From Sphingomonas sp. Mn802worker (GTDB lineage: Bacteria > Pseudomonadota > Alphaproteobacteria > Sphingomonadales > Sphingomonadaceae): a stretch of DNA of 64,000 nt. Where the stretch lies: NCBI RefSeq assembly GCF_000382485.1, contig NZ_AORY01000004.1, forward strand, positions 372,001 through 436,000, written 5' to 3'. Shown here piece by piece: positions 62,921 to 64,000 of this stretch (positions are counted from its first letter, which is position 1; each line of letters opens with the position of its first letter). A model generated the notes under the pieces. The model was given only the letters and a program-made list of their open reading frames with translations, did no database searches and was not told the origin of the DNA. The translations under genes were made by a program, and so were the position numbers.

Positions 62921-64000
62921 TTAGTAGACGCGCTTCTTCGGCTTGATGTATTCGATGTCGTCGGTCAGCGAATAGTCGTGCACCGGGCGATAGTCGATCG
63001 CGACCTGTCCACCCTTGCCGCCCCAGCCGTCGAAGGTGGCGATGGTGTGCTTCATCCAGTTCGCGTCGTCGCGATCGGGGAAGTCCTCGTGCATGTGCGC
63101 GCCGCGCGACTCCTTGCGGTTGTCGGCCGAGCGCATCGTGACGACCGCCTGCGACAGCAGATTGTCGAGCTCGAGCGTTTCGACGAGATCGGTGTTCCAG
63201 ATCAGCGAGCGATCCTTGACCGACACGTCGCCGATCGAGGTGTAGACCTGATCGATCTTCTCGACACCCTCGGCGAGCAAAGCGGTGTCGCGGAACACCG
63301 CGCAATGCTTCTGCATCGTCCGCTGCATCTCACGACGGATGTGCGCGGTCGGGGTCGAGCCGGCGGCGTTGCGGAAGGTGTCAAGGCGGGTCAGCGCCAT
63401 CTCCTCCGAACCCTTGGGCAGCGGATTGTGCGTGGTGTTTGGCTTCAGGATATCCTTGATCCTGAGACCCGTCGCGCGGCCGAACACGACCAGATCGATC
63501 AGGCTGTTCGAGCCGAGACGGTTGGCGCCGTGGACCGAGACGCATGCCGCCTCGCCGACCGCGAACAGACCGGGCACGACCGCGTCGGGGTTGCCGTCAC
63601 GAAGGTTGACGACCTCGCCGTGATAGTTGGTCGGGATGCCGCCCATGTTGTAGTGGACTGTCGGCGTAACGGGCAACGGCTGGCGCGTCAGGTCGACGCC
63701 GGCGAAGATCTTGCCCGTCTCGGTGATGCCGGGCAGCCGCTCGTGCAGCACCTTGGGATCGATGTGGTCAAGGTGGAGGTAGATGTGATCGCCGTTCGGA
63801 CCGACGCCGCGGCCCTCGCGCATCTCCGCCGCCATCGAGCGTGCGACGACGTCGCGGCTGGCGAGGTCCTTCGCGCTCGGCGCATAACGCTCCATGAAGC
63901 GCTCACCCTCGGAGTTGGTCAGATACCCGCCTTCGCCGCGCGCGCCCTCGGTGATGAGCACACCCGCGCCGTAGATGCCGGTCGGGTGGAATTGCACGAA
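62921..64000 (-). CDS. sdhA: Succinate dehydrogenase flavoprotein subunit, C-terminal part
   Basis: About 360 residues of the flavoprotein; the N-terminus and covalent FAD histidine lie beyond the window. Visible motifs are [54 protein letters not shown] and the C-terminal domain ending [10 protein letters not shown] ... KPKKRVY. The terminator directly after the stop means that sdhB is not in the same transcript. Confidence 0.96.
   Translation of the reverse strand, partial: FVQFHPTGIYGAGVLITEGARGEGGYLTNSEGERFMERYAPSAKDLASRDVVARSMAAEMREGRGVGPNGDHIYLHLDHIDPKVLHERLPGITETGKIFAGVDLTRQPLPVTPTVHYNMGGIPTNYHGEVVNLRDGNPDAVVPGLFAVGEAACVSVHGANRLGSNSLIDLVVFGRATGLRIKDILKPNTTHNPLPKGSEEMALTRLDTFRNAAGSTPTAHIRREMQRTMQKHCAVFRDTALLAEGVEKIDQVYTSIGDVSVKDRSLIWNTDLVETLELDNLLSQAVVTMRSADNRKESRGAHMHEDFPDRDDANWMKHTIATFDGWGGKGGQVAIDYRPVHDYSLTDDIEYIKPKKRVY

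Overview
This is a GC-rich, gene-dense chromosomal window from an alphaproteobacterium, most probably a sphingomonad (Sphingomonas or a close relative). This inference rests on gene content: a PhoK-like alkaline phosphatase, a TorF-type porin, an mdh-sucD-odhA-odhB-lpdA TCA block with no sucC between mdh and sucD, an F0-only atpIBEF'F cluster, glnB-glnA, and an RNase E whose S1 domain carries an acidic insertion. I found no tRNA, rRNA, CRISPR array, phage or insertion sequence. It reads as ordinary core chromosome with a few unusual modules.

Layout. 1-2528: end of gcvPA, gcvPB and a small membrane protein. 2533-6037: SemiSWEET, a CcdC-like membrane protein, an EamA exporter and the PhoK-like phosphatase. 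6100-11480: a DsbD-type reductase, then a tight operon of circularly permuted ATP-grasp, alpha-E protein and a transglutaminase-fold protein whose catalytic Cys is replaced by Ala. 11484-19615: bpt, ilvA, a 3-hydroxyisobutyrate dehydrogenase-like enzyme, a DUF3298-type protein, an exported amidohydrolase, an MDR oxidoreductase and a metallo-beta-lactamase-fold hydrolase. 19673-26908: DUF2721 protein, secreted protein plus TorF porin, glnA/glnB with a sigma-54-like promoter, map, a MoCF-domain protein overlapping mobA, and small unknowns. 26911-33675: purB, an EF-hand protein, radC and a ydbH-ynbE-ydbL operon. 33834-37044: ATP synthase F0 genes and a RadC-like JAB protein. 37039-42880 (minus strand): amidase, PBP1A, prfB and a methyltransferase with a lipobox. 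43342-49426: rne, M48 protease, DsbA-like protein, molbindin pair, glycine-rich protein. 49574-59910 (minus strand): lpdA, odhB, odhA, sucD, mdh, zapE, thioesterase, sdhB. 60088-64000: ClpP-like protein, C13-like peptidase, SDR and the C-terminal part of sdhA.

How the parts fit. The right third is central carbon metabolism (malate dehydrogenase, succinyl-CoA ligase alpha, all three 2-oxoglutarate dehydrogenase components, two succinate dehydrogenase subunits). The middle serves the envelope and energy conversion: peptidoglycan synthesis and cleavage, disulfide chemistry, a BepA-like protease, inter-membrane lipid transport and F0. The features most worth a second look are the Cys-less transglutaminase in the ATP-grasp/alpha-E operon, a one-base homopolymer frameshift that removes the catalytic end of odhB, the ydbH-ynbE-ydbL operon, and a methyltransferase with a lipoprotein signal.
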